Positions 49,576-61,082 of a DNA stretch of 64,000 nucleotides are shown piece by piece. This DNA is from Symsagittifera roscoffensis (lineage: Eukaryota > Xenacoelomorpha > Acoela > Convolutidae). The stretch covers positions 47,417,283 to 47,481,282 of the forward strand of contig NC_087062.1 of assembly GCF_963678635.1 (NCBI RefSeq), read 5' to 3'. A program made the position numbers and the translations under genes. Within the stretch, counting starts at the first letter, position 1. Each line of letters begins with the position of its first letter. Below the pieces are notes generated by a model. The model was not told the origin of the DNA. It did no database searches and saw only the letters and a program-made list of their open reading frames with translations.

Positions 49576-50373
49576 TTACGAAAACCAAATCCGACAATCT
49601 TTGAGCAGACACAAGTAAGCCGAAAAAATTATGATTTTATTTAAAAAAATTTGAAGTCACACCGCACCCTAAACAAGAATGGACAACAATTGCACTTGCA
49701 ACTGCAATGAAATTTGTTAACAGCACAAGAAAAATTAGTGATGTGGCATTTATGCCAACAATCTTAGAGCTGAATATGCCAACAATCGTTGAGCTTAATA
49801 TGCAACAATCATTCGATCTTTGAAAATCTAATATACCGGAGTAAAACAAACTGGTTAATAATTGAAGTAGATTCAGTCTAGCTTCCAAGGCTCAAATACA
49901 CGCTTATGGTTTTATCACTAGCCTGCTAGCTGACTTCTTTTGCTCTAATTAGACTAAAAAGCTAAAATTTCAAACCAGTTCTTAACGTCGTTCGAATCAC
50001 GATCTAACTACTGAAATGGTATTAATCCGCGATATAACTCGAACACCAGATCCAGTCCGTTTTTATTGGGAGTTGATTTTGCGTGGGAGTGTTCGAAACA
50101 TTTACTGTGGTCCCAATGGAGGTTGTTATATTCTTGCCAAAATCACTTGTTAATGAGAAAAAATTCCAGTACCCAATAATGACACTTCCTGAAGTAAATT
50201 AAATCACACGAAACATACAAACTAAATCTGAAGTTTAGATTATAATTTTGAAGTTCTTTTATACTCCTCGGTTCTCATTTTGCAATACGTCTCAATCCTC
50301 TTTCCTTCAAATTCGTAGCCAGCTTTGGAAGACGACTAGTATGTCCCGCCCAGGCAACTTTTGAAGCCAAAAA

Positions 50374-50540
50374 TCGTCGGATTTTCAAAAAAACGTCGGC
50401 TTTTTTTAGGTCGACCAAATTGATTTTCTGAGCTCTCCCAAACCACTATGAACACCCTAATTTGACCAAGGTAGAAAAATTTCAAGCAGGAAAAAAATTA
50501 AGGTCAGTCGACCAAAAATGCATATCTCAAAATAGTATAA
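50374..50540. mobile_element. Relic related to the hAT-like MITE (unit B)
   Basis: TTTTTTTAGGTCGACCAAAT with TTGATTTTCTGAGCTCTC matches the interior of the 3073-3506 element (3145-3185), and GGTCAGTCGACCAAAAATG matches a second interior part. The CAGGGG ends are lost. Confidence 0.6.
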
Positions 50541-52591
50541 ATAGTACAAAATAGTACCACTCGATGTTGGAGGCGAACAACTCGGAGCTGTGCTGAGGCC
50601 TACTCGGGGCCACGCCACTGCCTCCAGCAGATGCCTATAGAGAAACGACCAGCTAGCAACAACTCACAGGAGACTTATATCCAAGTCAACAATCATTTGA
50701 TCTCCAACTGCACTTTGAAAATCTTGCGCTAGACAGAAACCATGAGTTGGAGATAAAGCCACAGAATTGAAAATTCATATATTTTATTTCAGCAGTAGCA
50801 GCAGCCCTTAACCCTATAACTAACTTGGGAACTGCACAATGCGAGCAAGTTTTAGCGACCAAAAATTGACAGTGCCAGAAATGAATTAGGCATGACGGTC
50901 GACATTTAGTATTTTAGAATACTTACTTGCGAAGAATAACTGTTCTGTTGTGCCTCACTATGTTTTCTGTCCTTGAAGAACAAGAGTGCCCTTTCTGTGA
51001 GTTGTACCTTCTACACTTCAGGTTTGATCCCTCTCAACTGTTCTTACTTTTTTCGCGAAAAAATGACGGAATGTTTGTGCACCTGAAGGTTTTTTCTTCT
51101 ATAGAAAATTCTTAAAAATCGTTCCAACTTAGATTATTCAGGCATTTGCTCCTTATTCGACCTAATATTTTGTGCTCGGGGTCGGAATATTTGTGCTCGG
51201 GGTGGGTTTTTTTCTTCAGACTTTTTAACAAGCCATTTTTGACAAACTTTTTATAACAACCAAAAGAAATTGTTATTCTGAGCTTCCAATTGAAAAGATA
51301 TTTTACCCGTGATCATTTTTGGTAAAACTATGGGGGTTTAAAGGTTACCATTTTGGCCAATTTGGAAGATAAACAGTTTTGTAATATGTCTGTTGATCTC
51401 CCAGTTTAATTGTCCAACAGTATCAAATTCAAGCTCAAAATTGACTAGTCACAGTGAGTCGTCAGAAGCACTTTTATTGGTCGAGAAGAAAAAACCCACG
51501 CTTATTCATTTGCATAGAGTGGGAAAATTTCAAAACAAAATGTTGAAATTTTTTTTTGACGGCTCAAATAGTTTTGTTCACATATCAGAAAACACAGATC
51601 GTTTCACAGATCAATTTCTAATAATCACAAATTTTCAATGCTTTTCATTCAAAAAATCATATTATTAAATGAAACTTTCAAACCAAGAGAAGTGAAGCGT
51701 TTGTGTAAGCAGATAAACAGTCAGTAGTTTGAAGTTCGATGTTTGAAACTGTTGGCCTGTTTTTTGAACAAAATTTGGTTCATTTTTTGTTATCTAATTT
51801 TTAAAATTTCAAAATCTGCCACTATGAAAAACCTTCGATGTCACCCTTTATGTCAACTGCAGATTACGTTTTATGTGAAAGCTTTAAAATTACAACAACT
51901 ACCTGATTGATCACTGAAATGTTCATATCAAAGTGAGCCTTTTACGTGGCCCAATAAACTTCAAGTTGAGTATACTTTCCAAAGCATTATTTAATTTTTT
52001 TTCCGTTTGATAGACAAAAGATCGTTATTACAATATGAAGCAAATTTTATAAATTCAAAAATTTTTTTAAAACGTTTCGAGGCTCGTTTTGATATAACGT
52101 TGACAGTAATTAACCAAGTAGTTTTTTGGTAACTTTGGATTGAACAAAAATTCAAAAATGATCCGTTTTTGAGATAAAAGTTTGGGCCCGAATTTCGCAA
52201 AACAAATTGTATCATTATAAATTTGCTAGAACTTTAAGTAAGTTTTCTCTTCTTCATTTTGTTACTAAAAATCGACGCAATTTGAGAAAAATTGTTTTAA
52301 ATTTCTAGTTTAATGCCTTTTGTCCGGATAATTCGAATCAGCACTGTAGCGAGGCAAAACAAATTTTGCACAAGGCAAGTCTATTTTTTACTAAAAACTG
52401 GGGAGCAGACAATAGAATTGAAAGCAGATACAACAAAATGATGGCGCCAAAAAACGCGTTGGACATAAATTCAGACTCCGACATCCTTCCTTTGACTTGA
52501 AAGGATTAGAGACCTAGAATTCCGCTGGAGAATCTTTTTAACAAAGTTAAAACCCTAGAAAAACGAATGCGAGAGCAATTATTGACTCCTG

Positions 52592-52731
52592 TGATTTGTC
52601 TAACCGCTAAGTTTTGCCAAATATTGGGCAGAGTATAGATGTTCTCATTTTATAACCCGAACGTGCGGGATTTAAATGAGAACATCTATGTTTTATTCAA
52701 AATTCGGCAACACTTAGCGGGTAGATAAATC
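52592..52731. mobile_element. Hairpin MITE (unit C)
   Basis: Same palindrome, with the loop as in unit A and one change, TATAACC, in the left arm. Confidence 0.85.
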
Positions 52732-53654
52732 AAACAAAAGTGCAGTTTTGCTTCCTCTAAACAAGATTCTCTTCAATTGTGATTTTTTTGGGGAAATTTA
52801 TGCCTCCATACATTGCTTAAACCTAATAAATGAAATAATTACAAAGCAATTGAGAAACACAACTTTGAGGAAGATAGACTCCACCGGAATGGAATTGTCA
52901 GAACTTGTGAAGGGACGCATTAAGAGGGCTTCACCCATCAGAAAACAACCTGACTGGCAACATTAGGCAACTCGACAAGGACACAAACATTAAAATTCAG
53001 ACAAAATTTGATAAACTATTCCCTACAAAAACAGACAAGTTCACAAAAATCCGCTCGATTAAATAGTACCGACAAAACCTTATTCAAAAAGTTGCAAAAC
53101 TTTTGCGACGCTAAATAAACTGCAATACAGTTTTGGTTATGGCAATCAACTGGAGTAACGAGTCTACATTGGACAGATATAGAGTCGAAACTTCGAAAAA
53201 AAATTGGAACCAGTCTCTCGGAAAAACCCGGGTCTAGGTTGTAACTTTTTGTTCGCACCGTGTGGACCAATACTTAGCATGTTCGATCCGGTATTAAAAG
53301 AACAAAAAATCATTGTTTCCATCTGAAAATGATTTCGTTAGATCAGATCAAAACAAGAAGCGATAATCAACAAAATTGGAACTTCCCAAGATTTTTATCA
53401 TAACCATTTGCTGAAAACGAGAAGTTTAGATATTGACAGTGAAAACTCAAAACAAAATTTGATGTGTTTCAAATCCTTTGCCATCAATTGCTTAAAAAAT
53501 TTGTGCTGCTGAGTGCACGCACCTAAAAAAACTTTGTTGAGCTAACAAAACCCTGCCAAAATCGATTTTAGAGCTTGTGGACCGAAAGGTTCCGGTCTCA
53601 TACCGTGTAGAGCAATTAATTGACTTAAAGGCTAAGGAAATTAACAAAATTTTG

Positions 53655-53800
53655 ACTTCGCAGACTTAATGACATACTTTGTAGACTTATGTTCAGACTT
53701 TGCAGCCTTATGTGCAGACTTTTTGCAGCCTGATGTTTAGACTTTGCAGACTAATGCGCAGATTTTGTATATTTATGTCTAGACAATGCAAACTTTGACC
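53655..53800. repeat. Expanded CAGACTTATG tandem repeat (unit C)
   Basis: It holds about two more copies than units A and B, including GCAGCCTTATG and GCAGCCTGATG variants. The length change happened after the unit duplication. Confidence 0.8.
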
Positions 53801-54155
53801 TGCGTTGGGTCCCAACGCGGATCGATTCAAACTTGTAATTTATTCATAAAACCACGACCTCGTGCCGATTACCAGTAACTTTTTGGAATTTGAACACTGT
53901 AGCGCTAACTTTTATTTCACAAATTTACAATTTTTTGTCTTCAGATAATTATATTCCGCTACCAGCGCAGAATGTTGATCTAATCAACTTTGAGAGAGGC
54001 AGAAGAAAAGTTTCATGAAAAATTCAGTTCGTTCTTTTACGGAAAGAAAGGGATCTTATGCACTTAACGGTCCAAATACATCATTTCTACATCTTGAACA
54101 GAAGTGAATGTGGTTGAATCTGACTGGCAAAGTAGGCTTGGATTATATATGCAAT

Positions 54156-54611
54156 GGGTCTAGGACAACAAGCCGACGGGAATTCAAGCCGAAGGGTCTT
54201 CATGCCGAAATTAAAACTTTACAAGCACCTCAAAACACTATTTTATCATCTGTAAAACTTTATTTTTTAAAAATTTTGGCAAGTTTAGTTCATAATAAAC
54301 GTTATTCATGACAATGCACCACTTGTGATTGGCATCCGTTAATAACATCAGCCGGTTTTTGAAATGCATATATTACAAACATGAAAAATACCTTTAACCA
54401 TGTTTTACTTTTCAATTTTCCGAAATATCATTTGGAGGCTTAAATTTCATGTAAACGCCAATAACCTTTGAAGAGAATCATGAAATTCAGAAATTCTTCA
54501 AAAAAGTTTTCAAATTAATCATATTTCACGAATTTATAAGGAACTATTTGGCTTGAAGTCCCTATCTTTACGACTCGGCTTGAAGTCCCGCCAGCTTAAT
54601 GTCCGGCACCC
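54156..54611. mobile_element. MITE M1 (unit C)
   Basis: 456 bp, flanked by ATATGCAAT at 54147-54155 and ATGTGCAAT at 54612-54620; the one mismatch arose after duplication. Confidence 0.88.
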
Positions 54612-54767
54612 ATGTGCAATATTAGTCAATCAATATTAGCCAATCAGATTTGACCGCTTAAATTATAGGGCAAAATTGGTCAATCAATATAAGCCAATCA
54701 GATTCGACCTCATAAGTTTTAGCGCAAGCTATAGAGTACAGAGGCGAAGCGGAGCTTCGTACCAGTT

Positions 54768-55430
54768 GCGATACAACACGGGGGCGTTCAACAGTGCCGA
54801 ATTACAACAGTGCCGAAAAAGGCGGGAAATTTTCAGAATAACTTTATCGCATTTTCTAAAGAGCGGGAAACTACTGACGCTAATTATCAAAGAAAATCAC
54901 TCCAACTTTGGCGCCAAAGTGTCTGCAACTGCAAATTAAACAATTATTGCAATTGGGGCCAAAACGTCTAAATTGCGAATTTTCTCGCTCAAAATGTTCA
55001 AGTGTCACTTAAGATTATAACGGTTCGCCGTTTAATTTTTGATTGCCGCACTTAATATGTTTTAACTTGTTCATATTTTCGGCACTGTTGAACAAAGTTT
55101 TCATTTTCGGCACTGTTAAACTAATTTTTTTTCGGCACTGTTGTACTTCGGCATTGTTGGGGCAGTACAACAGTGCCGAAAATGAAAAAGTGTTCAACAG
55201 TGCCGAAAATTGATGATTTTTGGCACTGTTGAACAATAAGTTTATTTTCGGCACTGTTGTACTTCGACACTGTTGTGATGCCCTTAGAGGGGTGTTCAAC
55301 AGTGCGGAAGTACAAGAGTGCCGAAAATAAATTTATTGTTCAACAGTGCCGAAAAGTATCAATTTTCGGCACTGTTGAACACGTTTTAATTTTCGGCACT
55401 GTTGAACGCGCCCGCACTGTTGTATTGCCC
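54768..55430. mobile_element. MITE M2, both ends present (unit C)
   Basis: It has fewer internal words than unit A: one of the two hairpin blocks around GGGGCAGTACAACAGTGCCG is absent. The right end reads GAACGCGCCCGCACTGTTGT then ATTGCCCC, the best preserved copy of this end. Confidence 0.75.
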
Positions 55431-56334
55431 CTACAACACTAACGTAGAATGAAAACATAAAAAGCCGGAAATGAAAATTTTTGAAAGAACTCAGGTCATA
55501 TAAACTTTCATTGTTTCGATAGATCATTCCAGGCAAACATGCCAGAAATTTGAATTTTAAATCAGCAACAACGGAAAACAATTTACGAAAACCAAAGCCG
55601 ACAATCTTTGAGCAGACACAACAAGTAAGCCGAAAAAATTATGATTTTATAAAAAAAATTTCAAGTCACACCGCACCTTAAACAAGAATGGACAACAATT
55701 GCACTTGCAACTGCAATGAAATTTGTTATTAGCACAAAAAATTAGTGATGTGGCATTTATGCCAACAATCTTGAGCTGAATATGCCAACAATCGTTGAGC
55801 TTAATATGCAACAATCTTTGAAAATACACTATACCGGAGTAAAACTAGTTACTAATTGAAGTAGATTCAGTCAGCTTCCAAGGCTCACATAAACGCTTAC
55901 TGTTTTATCACTAGCCAGCTAGCTGACTTCAATTGCTCTAAATTAGACTTAAAAGCAAAAACTTCAAACCAGTTTTTAACGTCGTTCGAATCACGATCTA
56001 ACTACTGAAATGGTATTAATCCGCGATATAACTCGAACACCAGATCCAGTCCGTTTTTATTGGGAGTTGATTTTGCGTGGGAGTGTTCGAAACATTTACT
56101 GTGGTCCTAATGGAGGTTGTTATTTTCTTGCCAAAATCACTTGTTAATGAGAAAAAATTCCAGTACCCAATAATGACACTTCCTGAAGTAAATTAAATCA
56201 CACGAAACATACAAACTAAATCTGAAGTTTAGATTATAATTTTGAAGTTCTTTTATACTCCTCGGTTCTCATTTTGCAATACGTCTCAATCCTCTTTCCT
56301 TCAAATTCGTAACCAGCTTTGGAAGACAAATAGT

Positions 56335-56480
56335 ATTTTCAAAAAAAAATGTCGGTTTTTTTTAGTTCGACCAAATTGATATTCTGAGCTCTCCCAAACC
56401 ACTATAAACACCCTAATTTGACCAAGGTAGAAGAATTTCAAGCAGGAAAAAAATTAAGGTCAGTCGACCAAAAATGGATA
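56335..56480. mobile_element. Relic related to the hAT-like MITE (unit C)
   Basis: The same relic as at 50374, so the insertion predates the duplication of units B and C. Confidence 0.6.
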
Positions 56481-56937
56481 TCTCAAAATAGTACAAATAG
56501 TACAAAATAGTACCACTCGATGTTGGAGGCGAACAACTCGAAGCTGTGCTGAGGCCTACTCTGGGCCACGCCACTGCCTCCAGCAGATGCCTATAAAGAT
56601 ATGAGCAGCTAGCAACAACTCACAGGAGACTTATATCCAAGTCAACAATCATTTGATCTCCAGCTGCACTTTGAAAATCTTGCGCTAGACAGAAACCATG
56701 AGTTGGTGATAAAGCCACAGAATTGAAAATTCATATCTTTTATTTCAGCAGTAGCAGCAGCCATTAACCCTATAACTAACTTGGGAACTGCACGATGCGA
56801 GCAAGTTTTAGCGACTAAAAATCGGCAGTGCCAGAAATGAGTTAGGCATGGCGGTCGACATTTAGTATTTTAGAATTTTTACTTGGAAAGAATAACTGCT
56901 CTGGTGTACCTGAGCATGTTTTCTGTCCTTGAAGAAC

Positions 56938-57590
56938 AAGAGAGCCCTTTCTGTGAGTTGTACCTTCTACATTTCAGGTTTGGTCACTCTCAACTGTTTT
57001 TACTTTTTTCGAGAAAAAATGACGGAATGTTTGTGCACCTGAAGGTTTTTTCTTCTATAGACAAGTTTTATTCGAAACTTTTTTCATATCGTCGGAGTGT
57101 TTTTGTCTTGAGCTCATTTTTGAAACAATATTTCACCTGTCGTAGGTTTTCGTTAAGTTATGAGGGCTTAAACACAGCCAATTTGGCCAATTTGAAACCA
57201 TTGACGCGTGATATATTTCGTGCCATAAACGCTTAATTGGAAATATAATTATAATCCATCTTAAAAATCGTTCCAACTTAGATTATTCAGGCATTTGCTC
57301 CTTGTTCGACCTAATACTTTGTGCTCGGGGTGGGTTTTTTTCTTCAGACTTTTTAACTAGCCATTTTTGACGAACTTTTTATAACAACCAAAAGAAATTG
57401 TTATTCTGAGCTTCCAATTGAAAAGATATTTTACCTGTGATCATTTTTCGTAAAGTAATGGGGGTTTGAATATTGTCATTTTGGCCAATTTGGGACATTT
57501 AACGCGCGATATATTTCTCGATTTAAACGCGTAAGCGGAGATTTAATCCGTCTTTAAAATCGCTCCAAAATGGTTGAAGGAAGACTATTT
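56938..57590. repeat. Array 2, partial unit D with an insertion
   Basis: It starts AGCCCTTTCTGTGAGTTGTA as in the other units. Around 57067-57257 it holds about 190 bp not found at this place in units B and C; this insert is itself a variant of repeat R, so R is duplicated here. The unit then breaks off at about 57590. Confidence 0.75.
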
Positions 57591-57945
57591 GCCTTAATTT
57601 ATATTTTACTATTCTGAATTTTGCATAATTGAACAAAAAAGTTACTACTTATGTTTGGCGGGGACAAGGGACAAACATGAAGTTGTAAAAACATTTTGAA
57701 TTTTTTCCCAAAAAACCTGGAGTGTCAAATTTCACATAAAAGTAATGACGAATCATCAAACTTAGATTTTAATTAAAGGGAGCTTAAATATTATTCTATC
57801 GAGTATAAAATCAAACAGATATTAGCAAATAAACTTAATTCACTATTTAATCTTGCACTTCTTAGCAAACGATCTCGATTTAGCAATTTTTTTCCCTTTG
57901 GAAAGTCCTTCAGATTCATTCAAATACTCGCTGTTCGGCTACATG
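57591..57945. other. AT-rich spacer 3' of the 275-codon ORF
   Basis: Non-repetitive AT-rich DNA. On the minus strand it would hold the 3' untranslated region of the next gene. I see no AATAAA in the nearest part. Confidence 0.4.
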
Positions 57946-58773
57946 TCAAGAAAATATTGAAGACTGGTTTCGTTTTTTGTAGCACTGCATTTTAGTTGGA
58001 CTGGCAGACTGCACTGTATTGTAGCCACTGTTCGTGCTCGTTCCATATGGTGCCACCAAAGTGTAGGGTCTGGCTAATTTTTCTGAAAAACCTTCCCTAG
58101 CTGACGACCTCGAGCTATCCGTGTACTCTGAGTCCCCGCGTCCACTACAAATTCGGACATCCGGACTAGCCGAGGAAAATTTTACCCCTCTATCTCTCTC
58201 ACCCCAAGCTGTTTTAGTAGTGTTGATGCGAGGTGGCGTTGAGGGCACTGGGTTGTCATGCACTGCTTTCTTGTTGTTCCTGGGAGTCCCGGAACCTGGT
58301 CTAGGTTCAATGTACCTCGGATAATGACTTTGAGTGAAATTGCTGTGCCTTCCGAAGTTTGACGCCTGCTTAGGTTGTTCGATAGGAGTTACTGGCGTTA
58401 AAGTTCGGTGGTACGGGTCATTTGAAAGTTCGGAAACATTGGACTCCCTCTCCGAAAAGCTGCAATCAAGATCGGCTTCGTGGTCTGTCGATGTATTCAA
58501 GTCTAATTGCGGCACTCCATCTAGAGTCTGTGTTTGCCTGTAACTGGATGATGCTATTGTATTTGTGGCAGATGACTTATGCGCTGTTCCGTGCGTTTGA
58601 ATTGAAGAATCGCCTTTAGATTTCCAGTAACTCGCCGGTCCCCCAAAAGTGAACTGTGAACTGCATACGTTCTGATCGTTCTTTAAGTTTTGAGGACGTC
58701 CTTTCTGTTTGCGGTCTTGAAGATTTGAGTCTAGGTAGAACGATTTGTCAATTCTACTGGGCCTTCTACTCAT
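57946..58773 (-). CDS. Unrecognised Ser-rich, probably disordered protein of 275 residues
   Basis: This is an uninterrupted frame of 275 codons from ATG to TGA in a clearly less AT-rich island, in a window where random frames rarely reach 100 codons. The protein starts MSRRPSRIDK and is rich in Ser, Thr, Pro, Asn and Arg. It has no membrane segment and no signal peptide. Short marks are FTFGGPASYWKSK near residue 42, an acidic stretch DHEADLDCSFSERES near 98, PVTPIEQPKQ near 128, PSTPPRINTT near 177 and a basic tail KMQCYKKRNQ. SP/TP and RxxS sites suggest a phosphorylated cytoskeletal or scaffold protein, but that is only inference from composition. It could be one exon of a longer gene. It shows no link to the mobile elements around it. 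Confidence 0.65.
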   Translation of the reverse strand: MSRRPSRIDKSFYLDSNLQDRKQKGRPQNLKNDQNVCSSQFTFGGPASYWKSKGDSSIQTHGTAHKSSATNTIASSSYRQTQTLDGVPQLDLNTSTDHEADLDCSFSERESNVSELSNDPYHRTLTPVTPIEQPKQASNFGRHSNFTQSHYPRYIEPRPGSGTPRNNKKAVHDNPVPSTPPRINTTKTAWGERDRGVKFSSASPDVRICSGRGDSEYTDSSRSSAREGFSEKLARPYTLVAPYGTSTNSGYNTVQSASPTKMQCYKKRNQSSIFS

Positions 58774-59222
58774 TGCAAAAAAACTCAGTAGTTTAACTCG
58801 TAAAATAGTTAATGAGCACGTGCATTCATTTTGAGATGATTTCGAAAGTCACTTCAAATAGCGACTTCTTTAGGCCTCTATTCAAATACGGCTACGAAAC
58901 ACATACAAATATGTCATACCGCAGAGTAGGTGCATTGAATGTTTCCTCGAATTTTACGGTTTCTAGATTCAATGCTTTTTAAAGAAATTTCTATTGTAAT
59001 TTTGGCTCATGTAAGAGTGGCATACGGACTAAATCAGCTATTAAAAACATATCTGATCTCCTAGCCTAACCTTTGTAAAACCACTCGTTGCACTATAAGA
59101 AAACCTCTAGTCAAGTGTGAGGAAAGAAACACAGCCGGTTATTCTGCTACATTCAGCTGGTACCTCAAAAAAGCTTATTGGGGAGCTAATATGTTATCAG
59201 ATCAAAACTATTTCAAGGTAAT
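58774..59222. other. Spacer between the 275-codon ORF and a LINE
   Basis: This would be the upstream region of the minus-strand ORF. There is no TATA motif I trust and no repeat recognised. Confidence 0.4.
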
Positions 59223-60703
59223 TTGACTGTTGTTGCTTCTTCTTCTGTGTGGGAGCTGAAGCGTGCTTAGAGGCAGCGCTTCGCCAGCTCGATCGCCTCG
59301 ATCGGATAGTCGGTAAGGACTGAAAGCTCGGTGTTGGTGTCGCCAAAAATGGATTGTCGGGTGCTGAGAGTTGCTGCACATTCGAGTAACCAGTGTTCCA
59401 GGGTTTGGTTAGCTCGGAGGCATTTGGGCATCTTGGGTCTGTTGTTGGGTCCATAAGGTGCCGATACGCTGCCAGTTGCATGCTGTGCCCCGCTCTCAGT
59501 CTCGCTAACATGACCGCGTCTCTTCTATTGGTCAGCGTTTTCCCGTCCTTGGCGGTAGAGTGGTTGGCGTACACAGCTGCTGTCCTGGCGTGGGAGGACG
59601 GTTTGTCTTTCAGGGTTCGTTTGATTACTGCTTTGGCGGCTTTCAGGCTTGTAGGTTGGGCGTCGTCTCCGAGTTCTGTGGCTTCGTTGGCAAATTTGTC
59701 GGCGAGTTCGTTCTTGGGAATGTCCATGTGGCCGGGGACCCATTGGATATCAATGTGGCGGTCCATGGCATCCAGCCGACAGCACAAGGAGGCAACATCA
59801 GGGCTTTCATTGTTCAGAGCGGCGTTCAGAGACTGGGAGTCGGTGCAGATCAGTACCTTGTCGTGCTCTTCGACGGTGTTCTTTTCCAGCCACTTGATTG
59901 CGCTATCCATGGCCTCTTTCTCTTCTTCATAGGAAGATGTGAGGATCCTTTCTTTGGTTTTCTTCTTGTCAATCGTGACCAGATTCTCAGGGGTCGCATG
60001 GGGTCACAACCATCGCAGACCCGACAAAGTGGGTACCTTCAGAGGCTGACCCGTCTGTGTAGATCACCCACTTGGCCTCACTCTCACGGATGACTCGGAT
60101 GGCGTCGGTCCTGGCATTGTCAGTTCTGTTGCCTCCAACCAGTGTGGAGCTCACGGTCCACTTCCTCGGGTTGGTGGTCCACAGGTGCTCAGTAGGGCCA
60201 GTAAGCGGTTCTCGGGGGCTAGTCATTCTGGGAGTGAGGCCTCTAACCTCTTGCTGCTCTCACGCCAGCTGTCGCGGCCGAGCCTGTGTCTCTGTTCGCC
60301 ATCGAGAGCGAGGTATCTCGGGTGGCTCGGAGGACATCTGAACGCTTTCTCCCTGGAGGTGGCTATCAGCTGCCGGGAGACTGTCTCATAGCTGGGCAGA
60401 TCCGCTTCGATGCGGAGGACTTCCACAGGAGAGGAGGCGGACTGGCCGGTGATGCGACGAAGAGCTTGGTTCTGCGCTATCTCCAAGCGGTCCATTTGCG
60501 TCTTGAGAATGCACGGCTGCAAGGCAGGGGTGGCTAGTCGAAGATGCTGCGCTGAGTTGCCAGGTAGACGCTGCGCATGGGCCGCCTCTTCCATCCCCAG
60601 CCAGTGTTGCCAAGGCAAATTAGGAGGTTGCAGCGTTTCTCGAATTTCCTAACAACATATTCAACGTGTTGTTGGAAAGAGAGGGTTGTTGACTGTTGTT
60701 GCT
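59223..60703 (-). mobile_element. 5'-truncated RNase H LINE with 15-bp target duplication
   Basis: TTGACTGTTGTTGCT occurs at 59223-59237 and again at 60689-60703, immediately outside the element. That is the direct repeat expected from target-primed reverse transcription. The insert (59238-60688, 1,451 bp) is far richer in G and C than its surroundings. It begins inside the reverse transcriptase, so it is truncated at its 5' end like most LINE copies. Confidence 0.85.
59267..60688 (-). pseudogene. LINE polyprotein end: RT thumb, RNase H and zinc knuckle
   Basis: In order: a reverse-transcriptase tail with TLSFQQHVEYVVRKFEKRCN and LEIAQNQALRRITGQ; a spacer; RNase H with all four catalytic acids in view, YTDGSASEG (Asp), SSYEEEKEAMD (Glu), ICTDSQSLNAAL (Asp) and ELADKFANEA (Asp), plus WVPGHMD (His); then LARLRAGHS and a C-C-H-C knuckle, CPKCLRANQTLEHWLLEC, ending AIELAKRCL with stop at 59267. 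The parts lie in more than one frame: shifts fall near 60550, between 60226 and 60250, near 60000 and near 59430. The family resembles the I/Jockey-like LINEs that carry RNase H; I do not name a clade. Confidence 0.88.
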
Positions 60704-61082
60704 GTTAGCTGCCCGAAGGGCTCGTTGTCAGAACTAGGCTCCAGCTTGTTATCCGTACGGATAATATTATAAAACATCAATTAATGGTGACATTGATTTA
60801 GGTATTAGAACTACCAGTTGGTAACGTATACATATTATAGACTTAACTTACATTAATTACATATAGAAGTCTGATGATTAAATACGTATCTATTTCTATG
60901 TAATGACATTTGTACTAGTTCTTATGAGGCACTGTCTCTCAAATGATTCCAGGTCAGTGTCAGCCAGACTTAAACATGGAGAGTTGAATTTAATTTGTTA
61001 TCTTTATCGTCTCATTCTCAACTAGCATAGAAAGTCTCAATTCCACATAGCTTATATCTCACCTAACGGACGAGGGTATAAC
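60704..61082. other. Spacer between two LINEs
   Basis: It is AT-rich, apart from a short GC-richer start (GCTGCCCGAAGGGCTCG, which can fold as CCCGAAGGG). It contains the pre-insertion neighbour of the first LINE. No gene is recognised. Confidence 0.4.

Larger units (their letters stand above)
45446..50973. repeat. Array 2, tandem unit B (about 5.5 kb)
   Basis: It starts at TGCCCTTTCTGTGAGTTGTA, shared with units C and D. It has lost the stretch between the hairpin MITE and the region of 47325 (equivalent to about 42090-42420 of unit A), and the right end of M2. It keeps the 900-bp end segment with a GC-richer patch (50570-50640) and a hAT-related relic. Confidence 0.88.
50974..56937. repeat. 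Array 2, tandem unit C (about 6 kb), most complete
   Basis: All landmarks are present: dispersed repeat R, hairpin MITE, the RKQPDWQH frame, expanded CAGACTT repeat, M1, M2 with both ends, and the 900-bp end segment. Confidence 0.88.

Noticed and set aside
60690-61082. TGTTGTTGC...ACA span as a possible long terminal repeat
   Set aside because: The left edge is explained by the 15-bp LINE target duplication, and no second copy of the span exists.
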